23,390 bases of DNA from a virus, in the IMG/VR virus record IMGVR_UViG_3300017917_002230, positions 1 to 23,390 of that record. One strand, 5' to 3'. Position 1 is the stretch's first letter. Each line of letters opens with the position of its first letter. Made by a program: the position numbers and the translations under genes. This document shows, piece by piece, positions 7,570 to 13,763 of the stretch. Below the pieces are notes generated by a model. It did not search any database, was not told the origin of the DNA, and saw only the letters and a program-made list of their open reading frames with translations.

Positions 7570-8370
7570 TTATTCTTCCAATATTTTTCTTGCTGTTCCG
7601 TTTTTTAATTCATCGTTATGAAATTGCCCATATGCTAAATGACAGACCCAGGCATATAATTTATCTCTATCAGGATAGTAAGGTTCATTGATTTTGGAAA
7701 GATCCTGCAGCGATACCGGACTAGCTGCATTTGTTGGTGCTAGGGTAAATGCAGGATAACCGTACATTACTGCCTCAGTGGCAGCATTAGAGTTATATGT
7801 AACCAATGCAAACACATCATTATCTAATGCCTGTTTTAAAGTAGAATTTTGTATTCTATCAATCCTATTAGGTGCTCGAGATCTTATTTCTATCGGTCGG
7901 TCAGTATATTGTTTGATTTTCTCGACTGTGGTGTTTATCCAGGATTCTAAGTCGATTCCGTAAAATTTACAGGGCTTTTCGTCCGGCGCTGCTATTAGAA
8001 TCTTTCTACCATTTTTTTTCCAAGGCTCGAGATTTTGTCTTAATCTCAACCATCGATCGTCAGAACGTTTTACGATTTCGTTATGTTGCAGATCATTTTT
8101 AACAATCCTATGCCATACTTTCCATCCCTGAGGATTTAAAGGATTAGGTTGATTACCGAAATAACCACTGTCCATATAATAGAATGTCCTAGAATCCTTC
8201 CAGCATTGTTTCATGATCTTGTGTTTCATGATTCCTCTTAATACAATAGGATCATTACTAGATTCATATACAAAATTTTCAGTGCTGATTATCGGTGATC
8301 TACAACCTTTGGCGAACATATTAATATATTCGTCCTCGCCATCTTTGCTAAGAAATATCCAGTTGCTCAT
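7570..8370 (-). CDS. capsule-glycosyltransferase-like protein, paralogue 1
   Basis: Protein of 266 aa, first of four consecutive paralogues. Landmarks in order: FYYMDSGYFGN (about 63-73), WKVWHRIVKNDLQ, DDRWLRLR, KILIAAPDEKPCKFYG, W-I-N-T-T-V-E-K-I-K-Q-Y-T-D-R-P-I-E-I-R, YNSNAATEAVMYGYPAF, DLSKINEPYYPDRDKLYAW and the terminal QFHNDELKNGTARKIL. I chose the ATG at 8370, which gives an ATGA overlap with the upstream stop and has AAGG 8 nt before it; a GTG at 8379 is an alternative that adds three residues. The NS-x-A-x-x-EA-x-x-x-G-x-P pattern resembles the donor-binding half of GT-B capsule transferases. Substrate is unknown. Confidence 0.7.
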   Translation of the reverse strand: MSNWIFLSKDGEDEYINMFAKGCRSPIISTENFVYESSNDPIVLRGIMKHKIMKQCWKDSRTFYYMDSGYFGNQPNPLNPQGWKVWHRIVKNDLQHNEIVKRSDDRWLRLRQNLEPWKKNGRKILIAAPDEKPCKFYGIDLESWINTTVEKIKQYTDRPIEIRSRAPNRIDRIQNSTLKQALDNDVFALVTYNSNAATEAVMYGYPAFTLAPTNAASPVSLQDLSKINEPYYPDRDKLYAWVCHLAYGQFHNDELKNGTARKILEE

Positions 8371-9131
8371 AAGCTGCACCTTACGCCTATCTGAGATAAT
8401 TTCATAGCGAACTGATAATTGATATTTCTAAATCTATCTAAAAATAAATTAGAATTTTTTATAGATATAAATTCAGGATTTTTAACAGCGTTTGATATTA
8501 AATCACTCAGATCATTTTTGTTTTTTATTTTATAAAAATTTTCTTGAGGTAGTTCTTTTTCAAACATCTTTAAGACACTAAAAAACTTAGAAGAATATCC
8601 GAATGGCATTACAGATCGGCCTGTTAATAACGACCAATAGATTCCGTGATAAGAGTTTGTAATAATTTTATCTGCTGATTGCCACCCTTGAAGGAATTGA
8701 TCTAAAGAAACTGCGTTGGTTATGTAGGGATGATCTAATTTGATTTCGCCTGATACTTTTTCATTTGCATTTAAGAAAATTAAGACGTTATCTTTTTTAG
8801 GGGATGTTAAAATTTGACGATTAAAACAACTAACGCAGGGAACGAATCTTTCTGTAGATGTTATATCTCTAACACCCCATTCTAGATACGGTAAAGAATT
8901 TATTTTTTCGTTAATTAATTTTTTATCTGAATTTCCAAGACCCCACGCTATAGTCTTTTTAGGATCGATATTTAATTTTTTTAATCTTTTTAATCCGTGA
9001 TCAACATAGGCACCACCGCCAATTATAAAAAGATTCTGTTCTGATTCAATTTTAAAATATCTATCTGGGGTACAGAAATCATCTCCGATATTATATTGTT
9101 GAGAAAGATTTTTTTTAATAAAAGAAATCAT
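8367..9131 (-). CDS. polysaccharide pyruvyltransferase-like protein
   Basis: Protein of 254 aa resembling the polysaccharide pyruvyl transferase family (CsaB/WcaK type), which adds ketal pyruvate from phosphoenolpyruvate to a sugar. Family marks: NIGDDF near the N-terminus (about 14-19), a glycine-rich IIGGGAYVDHGL (about 37-48), TIAWGLGNSDK, WGVRDITSTERF (the usual RD-x-x-S/T motif) and the C-terminal TNSYHGIYWSLLTGRSVMPFG with its S-x-H. At about 254 aa it is shorter than many family members (300-400 aa). The ATG at 9131 was preferred over a longer frame because it gives an ATGA overlap with the upstream gene and begins close to the family N-terminus. The protein may make the glycan anionic. 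Family membership is fairly confident; pyruvyl transfer itself is inferred. Confidence 0.75.
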   Translation of the reverse strand: MISFIKKNLSQQYNIGDDFCTPDRYFKIESEQNLFIIGGGAYVDHGLKRLKKLNIDPKKTIAWGLGNSDKKLINEKINSLPYLEWGVRDITSTERFVPCVSCFNRQILTSPKKDNVLIFLNANEKVSGEIKLDHPYITNAVSLDQFLQGWQSADKIITNSYHGIYWSLLTGRSVMPFGYSSKFFSVLKMFEKELPQENFYKIKNKNDLSDLISNAVKNPEFISIKNSNLFLDRFRNINYQFAMKLSQIGVRCSL

Positions 9132-9805
9132 AGATTGTGCTGCAAACAATAATCGGCATAGATTCTTTCTCTGTGCCACTCATCGCCCATTGGTGTGGTG
9201 GCAAATTCGTGGAAGCTAGGTGTTCCAAGAGTATAATGCAATAATTTAGCATCTGGATTCGCGCCGAACTCATCCGGTAGCCAATTCCAAATCTTAGGAA
9301 GTTCGCCAATTAAATCATCTGTAAGCCAAGTAAATCTATGTACCTGAGCACCTGTGGCCGTTTGTACAAATTCTGGTGTTACGACAGCATTTGCAGGATG
9401 ACTACAATTCCAAAGAATAACAGAACTCCAATTTTTACGCGGATAGTTCTCGTTCTTCGCTCCAAGATACTTTTCAGTAAGTCTGGTTTGATAATCGTGT
9501 TTAACGACTTGTACGGCTTTTGATTCATCTCTCAATTCCCATAATTTAGCGATGTCGTCACGCAATAGCATATCACCGTCCATGAATATAGCCCAACCTT
9601 GATAATTCATTAGATGGGGAACTAAAAATCTACTATAGATAAAATGATTACTACCGTCAGTGTGAGTTTCTTTATAATCTTTAAGTATGTTTAGTGCTAG
9701 AGGGCAGATACTAACTGGCTGACTAGATTGACGTATTATGCTGTTCGTACAGACATGATATGCTACTGCTTCTCTGGGATCATACCCTATAAAAATTGGA
9801 ATCAT
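9128..9805 (-). CDS. GT-A-type glycosyltransferase (GT8-like)
   Basis: Protein of 225 aa beginning MIPIFIGYDPREAVAYHV, a start typical of small GT8-like transferases. The donor and metal site is the DxD in WAIFMDGDMLLRDD (about 72-85). Later blocks SSVILWNCSHPANAVV and WLPDEFGANPDAKLLHYTLGTPSF contain the conserved N-C and the L-H-Y-T-x-G motif, whose histidine often completes the metal site in this clan. The ATG at 9805 is chosen because the family N-terminus begins there and it overlaps the upstream stop as ATGA; a longer frame to 9865 would add only residues encoded inside the previous gene. It is cytoplasmic, with no membrane segment. The sugar and acceptor are unknown. Confidence 0.85.
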   Translation of the reverse strand: MIPIFIGYDPREAVAYHVCTNSIIRQSSQPVSICPLALNILKDYKETHTDGSNHFIYSRFLVPHLMNYQGWAIFMDGDMLLRDDIAKLWELRDESKAVQVVKHDYQTRLTEKYLGAKNENYPRKNWSSVILWNCSHPANAVVTPEFVQTATGAQVHRFTWLTDDLIGELPKIWNWLPDEFGANPDAKLLHYTLGTPSFHEFATTPMGDEWHRERIYADYCLQHNL

Positions 9806-10569
9806 CTTCTTTCTATGTCCTCTTCTTCGCAATAGTCTCCGTATTGTATTTCTACAATTTTGCAAGGAACGTCATAAGGATTAAACAGTCTATGCCATTT
9901 GGTCCTCGGTACACGATACTCGTGATGCGTCATCAATGGAGTATGTACTAGGTATTCATCAGTTTCTATAGCATGACCGTGATGTTCTACCATACATTTT
10001 CCTTCAGATACTAACCAAATTTCAGTTCGATATTGATGTCGCTGTAGACTTAATGTCTGTCCAGGATTAACTGTCAGTTCTTTTACTTTGCATCCGGGAA
10101 GTTCGTGTAGCACACGATAGTATCCCCAAGGACGTTCAGTTTTAGGAGCTTTCCATTCAGTTAAAATCCATGAGCTTGAATTCTTTTTATCTTCACCGCC
10201 CACACCAAAAACAAATGTTAAGTTATGATCTACAACATCCATTTCTGGAATATTGTCCTTGGTGCGATCACCACCATTGGCGAAAATTAATTCTGCATCG
10301 GGATAATGCGCTCTAACCTGTTGAATGAAATGTTTGGCCGATCCGTCCTCATCGTCAAAGGTGTAGACTTCATCAACCATTGTAAGATTATTGATTATAC
10401 AAAGACGCTCATTCCAAGGCATGAACGCACGACCTTTTTTGCGAGTAAGCCAGTCGTCAGAATTTAATCCAACGATTAGCATATCGCCAAGAGTTTTTGC
10501 TGATTTAAAATAACTGATATGCCCCGAATGAATTGGGTCGAAGCCGCCCGTAACCAAGACTATTTTCAT
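9802..10569 (-). CDS. fused nucleotidyltransferase / ManC-type cupin
   Basis: Protein of 255 aa with two domains. Residues 1 to about 135 form a cytidylyltransferase-like domain: TGGFDPIHSGH (7-17) holds the HxGH nucleotide-binding motif, followed by MPWNERLCIINNL and FANGGDRTKDNIPE, as in glycerol-3-phosphate cytidylyltransferases and the adenylyltransferase part of HldE. Residues about 147-255 are a cupin like the C-terminal phosphomannose isomerase-type domain of ManC: ERPWGYYRVL, VKELTVNPGQTLSLQRHQYR, EIWLVSEGKCMVE and the end VEIQYGDYCEEEDIERR. The protein probably makes a nucleotide-activated sugar for the glycosyltransferases downstream. In ManC the partner is a GTP-dependent enzyme, so this pairing is unusual. 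It is the first gene of the glycan operon, and a perfect TATAAATA lies 5 nt before its ATG with no ribosome site. Confidence 0.85.
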   Translation of the reverse strand: MKIVLVTGGFDPIHSGHISYFKSAKTLGDMLIVGLNSDDWLTRKKGRAFMPWNERLCIINNLTMVDEVYTFDDEDGSAKHFIQQVRAHYPDAELIFANGGDRTKDNIPEMDVVDHNLTFVFGVGGEDKKNSSSWILTEWKAPKTERPWGYYRVLHELPGCKVKELTVNPGQTLSLQRHQYRTEIWLVSEGKCMVEHHGHAIETDEYLVHTPLMTHHEYRVPRTKWHRLFNPYDVPCKIVEIQYGDYCEEEDIERR

Positions 10570-10574
10570 AGTCT

Positions 10575-10582
10575 TATTTATA
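10575..10582 (-). promoter_or_regulatory. T4-type late promoter of the glycan operon
   Basis: Perfect TATAAATA on the minus strand, followed by AGACT and then the ATG at 10569. In T4 the box lies at about -13 to -6, so transcription would begin at the A of the ATG. No Shine-Dalgarno is visible between the box and the start. Confidence 0.7.
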
Positions 10583-10602
10583 TGGGTATATTATTGATAA
10601 AA

Positions 10603-11058
10603 TTAAAGAGTGGCGTCTTCTAAGCCGGAAGTCCTTAATTTAACGATATTACTTAATTGCCATTGTTTAATGTCTAGAGCTTTAATAATACCTAGCCATT
10701 TATTTCTTAGCAAAGCAAAGTCGTTGATAATCTTTTCAAAATCTACAACGTCAGCTTCGCCCTCTACAAACTTTTCACAGTCTCTAGAGGACAAGCTACG
10801 TTGATAGTTTTCGAGATACTTACGAAAGTGCTGACTACGAAGGCGTCTTAATTCAATATTAAGATATTCTAAGATGCCTTCGATTTCTTGAAGTTGGTTA
10901 AATCTGTTTTCAACGATTCCGGGCATTGCGGCTGCTGCCTTTTCGATATTTCCCGCTATACGGGTATCTTGTTTAGCCGCTATTAATTCGGCCTCATAAT
11001 ATGCCACAGCATCCGGGATATTAGAAATATCCCTTGAAACTTTATCGTACCAATTCAT
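10603..11058 (-). CDS. uvsY: UvsY-like recombination mediator (probable)
   Basis: Protein of 151 aa, mostly helical. The C-terminal stretch LLRNKWLGIIKALDIKQWQL followed by SNIVKLRTSGLEDA lines up with the end of T4 UvsY (ILLDFCSGALDAIKSRGFAI, then KHIQDMRAFEAG) in spacing and hydrophobic pattern. Length is close to T4 UvsY (137 aa). UvsY loads the UvsX recombinase onto gp32-coated single-stranded DNA, and this gene lies just downstream of the gp32 and UvsX genes, which supports the call. The N-terminal half has the conserved-looking blocks PGIVENRFNQLQEIEGIL and LNIELRRLRSQHFRKYL, which I recall from other T4-like phages without a firm name. Start and upstream stop share TAATG. Assignment rests on context and a weak C-terminal match. 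Confidence 0.6.
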   Translation of the reverse strand: MNWYDKVSRDISNIPDAVAYYEAELIAAKQDTRIAGNIEKAAAAMPGIVENRFNQLQEIEGILEYLNIELRRLRSQHFRKYLENYQRSLSSRDCEKFVEGEADVVDFEKIINDFALLRNKWLGIIKALDIKQWQLSNIVKLRTSGLEDATL

Positions 11059-11291
11059 TAATCCTCGTCTTCGTAATAGTCTTCATCTTCTTCGATCTCT
11101 TCGCCGTCGATGACATATTCAATAGCTTCATCTAGGTAAGGATCGACACCTAACAGACTTTCAATAGTCGACTCTTTGATTCCGTAGTCCATGAGTGTAT
11201 TGACAAAATCATGTGCTACATCTTTCTTTTGTTTTTCAGGAATGTGCTCTACTACAACATTCCACAAGTCGGCAATTAAATCTTCTTTCAT
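11058..11291 (-). CDS. small acidic conserved protein between uvsX and uvsY
   Basis: Protein of 77 aa. A helical N-terminal part (about 1-60; LIADLWNVVVEHIPEKQKK, then DVAHDFVNTLMDYGIKES) is followed by an almost wholly acidic tail (GEEIEEDEDYYEDED). Similar small proteins directly after uvsX are, from memory, common in aquatic T4-like phages, with no known role. The start overlaps the uvsX stop as ATGA and its own stop overlaps the next start as TAATG, so it is made together with both recombination proteins. The acidic tail recalls the C-terminal tails of single-stranded DNA-binding proteins that recruit partners or mimic DNA, so a modulator of UvsX is plausible but unproven. Confidence 0.75.
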   Translation of the reverse strand: MKEDLIADLWNVVVEHIPEKQKKDVAHDFVNTLMDYGIKESTIESLLGVDPYLDEAIEYVIDGEEIEEDEDYYEDED

Positions 11292-12370
11292 TGTGCGCTC
11301 TCCGGTTCAGGTACAACATCATTAGTAGTTATCTCAGAATTGACTTTTTCGCCATATTTAGAAATATCGTTCATGATGGCATCTAAACCACCATTCTCAT
11401 TTCTTTCCCAAGCCTTGCGGAACTGTTTGATAATTTCACCGTCCTTAGTTACATATACAAGACTATTTCCTTCTTTCTTGAGCATACCTTTAGCTTCTGC
11501 CAGATCTACCAGTCCGCTATACGGATTCATACCTGTTTCGTAAGGAATCTTAACCTGTACACTTTCAAACGGTTTAGCATAACGAGTTTTCATAATTTTA
11601 CAGGCAGCACGAATGCCTCGTACTTCTGTGATCTTATTGCCATCGTCATCTTCTTTGAGCTTGAGTTTCTTCATAGCTACAACGATACTTGACGCATAGA
11701 TAAAGCCTTGACCGCCGGAGATCTTGTCATCCGGATCAAACATATCTTGCGATGCGTATGTATGATTTGTAGCCACTAATCCGATGTTTAAGCTACCGAA
11801 CATATTAACACAATTGCGAACCAATGCTGTAAGTGCTTTAGGCTTACGACCCATATCACCTTTTAGATCGCCTGCTTCGAACTGATTAACATCAGTGGGT
11901 GTTAATAACATACCTAATGAATCTAATACAAATAAAACCTTAGGACGACTGTCTTCGGGCATTTGTTTATATTCAGCTACAAATTCTGTAATGGTTTTTG
12001 CCACGTCGTCGATCATTGCCATATTAAGTTTCAACAACTTATCTTCGGCCGTGTCAACGCCTAATGCTTTCAACCAATCTTCGTCAAGTGCGTTTTCAGT
12101 ATCAATCAAGATAGGATAGATACCCTGTGCCTGTGCTGCTTTGATTAGATTACCCGAACAGATATAAGATTTACCGGCGCCGGATTCACCAGCAAACACA
12201 GTAACCTTACCTAGCGGAACGCCTTTGTGAAAATCTCCGCTGATCAAATAGTTTAAGGCATAATTACCTGTTGAGACCCAATCAGTTGGGTCATTAAAAC
12301 CAATACTAAGTCCTTCAATTGACTTAGTAATTGATTTTCTAAATTTAGAAATATCAAATGCTTTTGCCAT
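11288..12370 (-). CDS. uvsX: UvsX RecA-like recombinase
   Basis: Protein of 360 aa. It is the phage strand-exchange recombinase, which forms ATP-dependent filaments on single-stranded DNA and starts recombination-dependent replication. Walker A is GESGAGKS (61-68), Walker B is in VLFVLDSLGML (about 149-159), an ATNHTY segment follows, and the DNA-binding loop region is KISGGQGFIYASSIVV. T4 UvsX is 391 aa, so this is a normal, slightly short member. I placed the start at the ATG at 12370 (MAKAFDISKF), which has AGGAAAAG before it. A longer frame to 12409 would run through the strong hairpin downstream of gene 32 and adds residues unlike the family. The gene is third-last in the leftward recombination block and overlaps the following small gene by 4 nt. 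Confidence 0.95.
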   Translation of the reverse strand: MAKAFDISKFRKSITKSIEGLSIGFNDPTDWVSTGNYALNYLISGDFHKGVPLGKVTVFAGESGAGKSYICSGNLIKAAQAQGIYPILIDTENALDEDWLKALGVDTAEDKLLKLNMAMIDDVAKTITEFVAEYKQMPEDSRPKVLFVLDSLGMLLTPTDVNQFEAGDLKGDMGRKPKALTALVRNCVNMFGSLNIGLVATNHTYASQDMFDPDDKISGGQGFIYASSIVVAMKKLKLKEDDDGNKITEVRGIRAACKIMKTRYAKPFESVQVKIPYETGMNPYSGLVDLAEAKGMLKKEGNSLVYVTKDGEIIKQFRKAWERNENGGLDAIMNDISKYGEKVNSEITTNDVVPEPESAQ

Positions 12371-12388
12371 ATTCTTTTCCTGTAGAAG

Positions 12389-12412
12389 AGAGTGCGAGTT
12401 TCCTCGCACTCT
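12389..12412 (-). terminator. GAAA-tetraloop hairpin between gene 32 and uvsX
   Basis: On the minus strand AGAGTGCGAG and CTCGCACTCT form a perfect 10-bp stem closed by the loop GAAA, a very stable GNRA tetraloop. The 3' flank is CTTCTACAGG, not a T-run, so full intrinsic termination is doubtful. It may end some gene 32 transcripts, lower uvsX expression relative to gp32, or protect the 3' end of gene 32 mRNA. Confidence 0.6.
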
Positions 12413-12423
12413 TTAGTTTATTA

Positions 12424-13404
12424 TTATTGACTCTGACGAGCGCGAATCTTGGCAAGGATGTCTTGCGCACGACTAGCACCATCCGATGTCGCTGCAGGTG
12501 CCTCTACTTTAGGAGTAGGTGCTGGCGCAGAAGCTGCTACCGGTTCGTCGTCATAATCTTCAGAAGATGACATTGTTTTTGTTTTGGCTACAGGATCGCC
12601 TGTGGCTGCGCCCATACCGGCCGGTTTGAAGTATTGACCCCAACGGTCCATGTCATAAGCTTCACCGTCAACGGAAGCTTCGAACATTTCTTTCATTACT
12701 TTGAGCTCAACATCAGTCGGCTTCTTGGGCAGGAATGCTGAAAGATCAAACAGACCGTACTGATTGATAGCTGCTTGTTCTTGTTCAGTTAAGGCACGCT
12801 CTCTACGACTCCACTTTGAAGTAGAATAATCTGCGAAGCCGCCTTTGCTGGTTTTAGCAATTCGGAAGTCAACGCCTTTGACATAATCAGTTGGCAACTC
12901 ATCCAACTCAGGATCCATTAGGGCGCCGCGAATCAATTGATAGATCTGAGGACCAATGATAAATCTACGGATAGGATTTTCAGGTGTCTTATCTTCTTTG
13001 ATAGGATCTTCAACAACAAAACCCTGGAAGATATATGAACGCTTCTTCCAATATTTACGACCCATATCTTCAAGCGATTTATCTTTAAACCAACCGCGAA
13101 CTTCTGATAAGATCGGGCAGACTGAACCGTCGTTGTACATTTCGACACAAGGTACCTGAACTTGTACTTGACGTGAATCTGTCTCGCCTTTGATTCCTGC
13201 AAACGGCAATTTGATCATTGCTCGTTCAACCCAGAAGAAAGTGTTGTTGGCATTGCCGTCAGGTAAGAACCGTACCACGGCTTCTTTGCCTTCTTGCATA
13301 TTCCAGTGTGGGTAAATTGCGTTGTCGCCGCCGCTTGATGTAGAGCCTGTGCTCTTGTTTTGTGCTTCTTGAAGTTTAGCACGAATTTCTGCTAGTGTTG
13401 CCAT
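12424..13404 (-). CDS. 32: gp32 single-stranded DNA-binding protein
   Basis: Protein of 326 aa (T4 gp32 is 301 aa). It coats single-stranded DNA cooperatively during replication, recombination and repair. The N-terminal region (1-25) has the basic and Ser/Thr-rich stretch needed for cooperativity. The core carries YPHWNMQEGKEAVVRFLP (31-48), FFWVERAMIKLPF, and a KKRS stretch at 120-123 in the place of the internal LAST motif. The C-terminal tail mixes acidic SSSEDYDDEP with an Ala/Pro-rich linker and ends with a short basic helix AQDILAKIRARQSQ. Only two cysteines (86 and 96) lie in the zinc-ribbon region and no nearby histidine is present, so the His-Cys3 zinc site of T4 appears incomplete. 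AAGGAGG precedes the ATG, and a structured leader lies upstream. Confidence 0.93.
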   Translation of the reverse strand: MATLAEIRAKLQEAQNKSTGSTSSGGDNAIYPHWNMQEGKEAVVRFLPDGNANNTFFWVERAMIKLPFAGIKGETDSRQVQVQVPCVEMYNDGSVCPILSEVRGWFKDKSLEDMGRKYWKKRSYIFQGFVVEDPIKEDKTPENPIRRFIIGPQIYQLIRGALMDPELDELPTDYVKGVDFRIAKTSKGGFADYSTSKWSRRERALTEQEQAAINQYGLFDLSAFLPKKPTDVELKVMKEMFEASVDGEAYDMDRWGQYFKPAGMGAATGDPVAKTKTMSSSEDYDDEPVAASAPAPTPKVEAPAATSDGASRAQDILAKIRARQSQ

Positions 13405-13442
13405 TTTATAGCCTCCTTATGCCTTAATTTAAATGACTTGAT

Positions 13443-13471
13443 ATATGCCTTTCGCATAAACATATTATGCG
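13443..13471 (-). promoter_or_regulatory. predicted pseudoknot in the gene 32 leader
   Basis: The minus strand has CGCATA/TATGCG as a stem (13471-13466 with 13458-13453; a seventh A-T pair is possible). The loop ATATG (13465-13461) is complementary to CATAT at 13447-13443, just after AAAGG. Together these can form an H-type pseudoknot 39-67 nt before the ATG. T4 gene 32 has a pseudoknot at a similar distance that nucleates gp32 binding and represses its own translation. The RNA between knot and ribosome site here is A/U-rich and looks unstructured, also as in T4. Stem 2 is short and the first loop is very tight. Confidence 0.5.
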
Positions 13472-13476
13472 CTTTT

Positions 13477-13484
13477 TATTTAGC
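13477..13484 (-). promoter_or_regulatory. putative late-type promoter of gene 32
   Basis: GCTAAATA on the minus strand, the same 8-mer as the box at 18491-18498. With 5 nt to +1 the transcript would begin near 13471, the first base of the leader stem, giving a 67-nt leader. Gene 32 may also have earlier promoters that I could not identify. Confidence 0.45.
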
Positions 13485-13521
13485 ATTTACAATATCTCTT
13501 GCAAGATTTTTTAGCCAAAAG

Positions 13522-13545
13522 AAAAGGCTCTAAAAAGAGCCCTTT
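13522..13545 (-). terminator. intrinsic terminator of the 60-aa peptide gene
   Basis: Stem GGCTCT/AGAGCC (13526-13531 with 13536-13541) and a 4-nt loop. On the minus strand it is followed by TTTTCTTTT. It ends transcription just after the stop codon of the secreted peptide gene and before the gene 32 promoter. Confidence 0.8.
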
Positions 13546-13557
13546 CAATCGCTCACA

Positions 13558-13740
13558 TTACTTCTTTGCTGCTTCTTTCTTTTCTTCTTTCTTAGCAGGG
13601 GCTGGTGCAGGAGCTGCTTTAGCATCCTTCGCCGGTGCTGCTGCTGGTGCTGCTGGTTTTGCTTCTTCTTTCTTAGCAGGTGCCTGAGCAAATGCTGTAG
13701 CTGCGAAAAGAGCAGCGGTTAATGCAACGATTGATTTCAT
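13558..13740 (-). CDS. small secreted Ala/Pro/Lys-rich peptide
   Basis: Protein of 60 aa. The first 18 residues, MKSIVALTAALFAATAFA, are a textbook Sec signal peptide with an A-F-A cleavage site before QAPAKKEE. The mature part of about 42 residues contains only Ala, Pro, Lys, Glu, Gln and Asp, with repeats of the type A-P-A-K-K-E-E. It should therefore be disordered, exported to the periplasm and rich in charge. Such short proteins are common in aquatic betaproteobacterial chromosomes (from memory), so host origin is possible. GGAG precedes the ATG. The gene stands alone between two intrinsic terminators with its own promoter and 5' hairpin, the arrangement of a moron (an added cargo gene). 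An antisense frame over the same bases is a shadow. Function is unknown; lysis, envelope protection and superinfection control are all possible. Confidence 0.8.
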   Translation of the reverse strand: MKSIVALTAALFAATAFAQAPAKKEEAKPAAPAAAPAKDAKAAPAPAPAKKEEKKEAAKK

Positions 13741-13763
13741 ATGAAAATCTCCATTTTGTTATT

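Noticed and set aside
9806-9865. N-terminal extension of the GT8-like transferase
   Set aside because: It lies wholly inside the preceding gene; the family start MIPIFIGYDP and an ATGA overlap mark 9805.
12371-12409. N-terminal extension of UvsX
   Set aside because: The extra residues would be encoded by the stem-loop after gene 32. The ATG at 12370 has a ribosome site and matches the family start.
13499-13687. Plus-strand frame rich in Ala/Gly/Phe opposite the secreted peptide gene
   Set aside because: It is the reverse of the low-complexity Ala/Lys codons. The minus-strand gene has a signal peptide, a ribosome site and a terminator.
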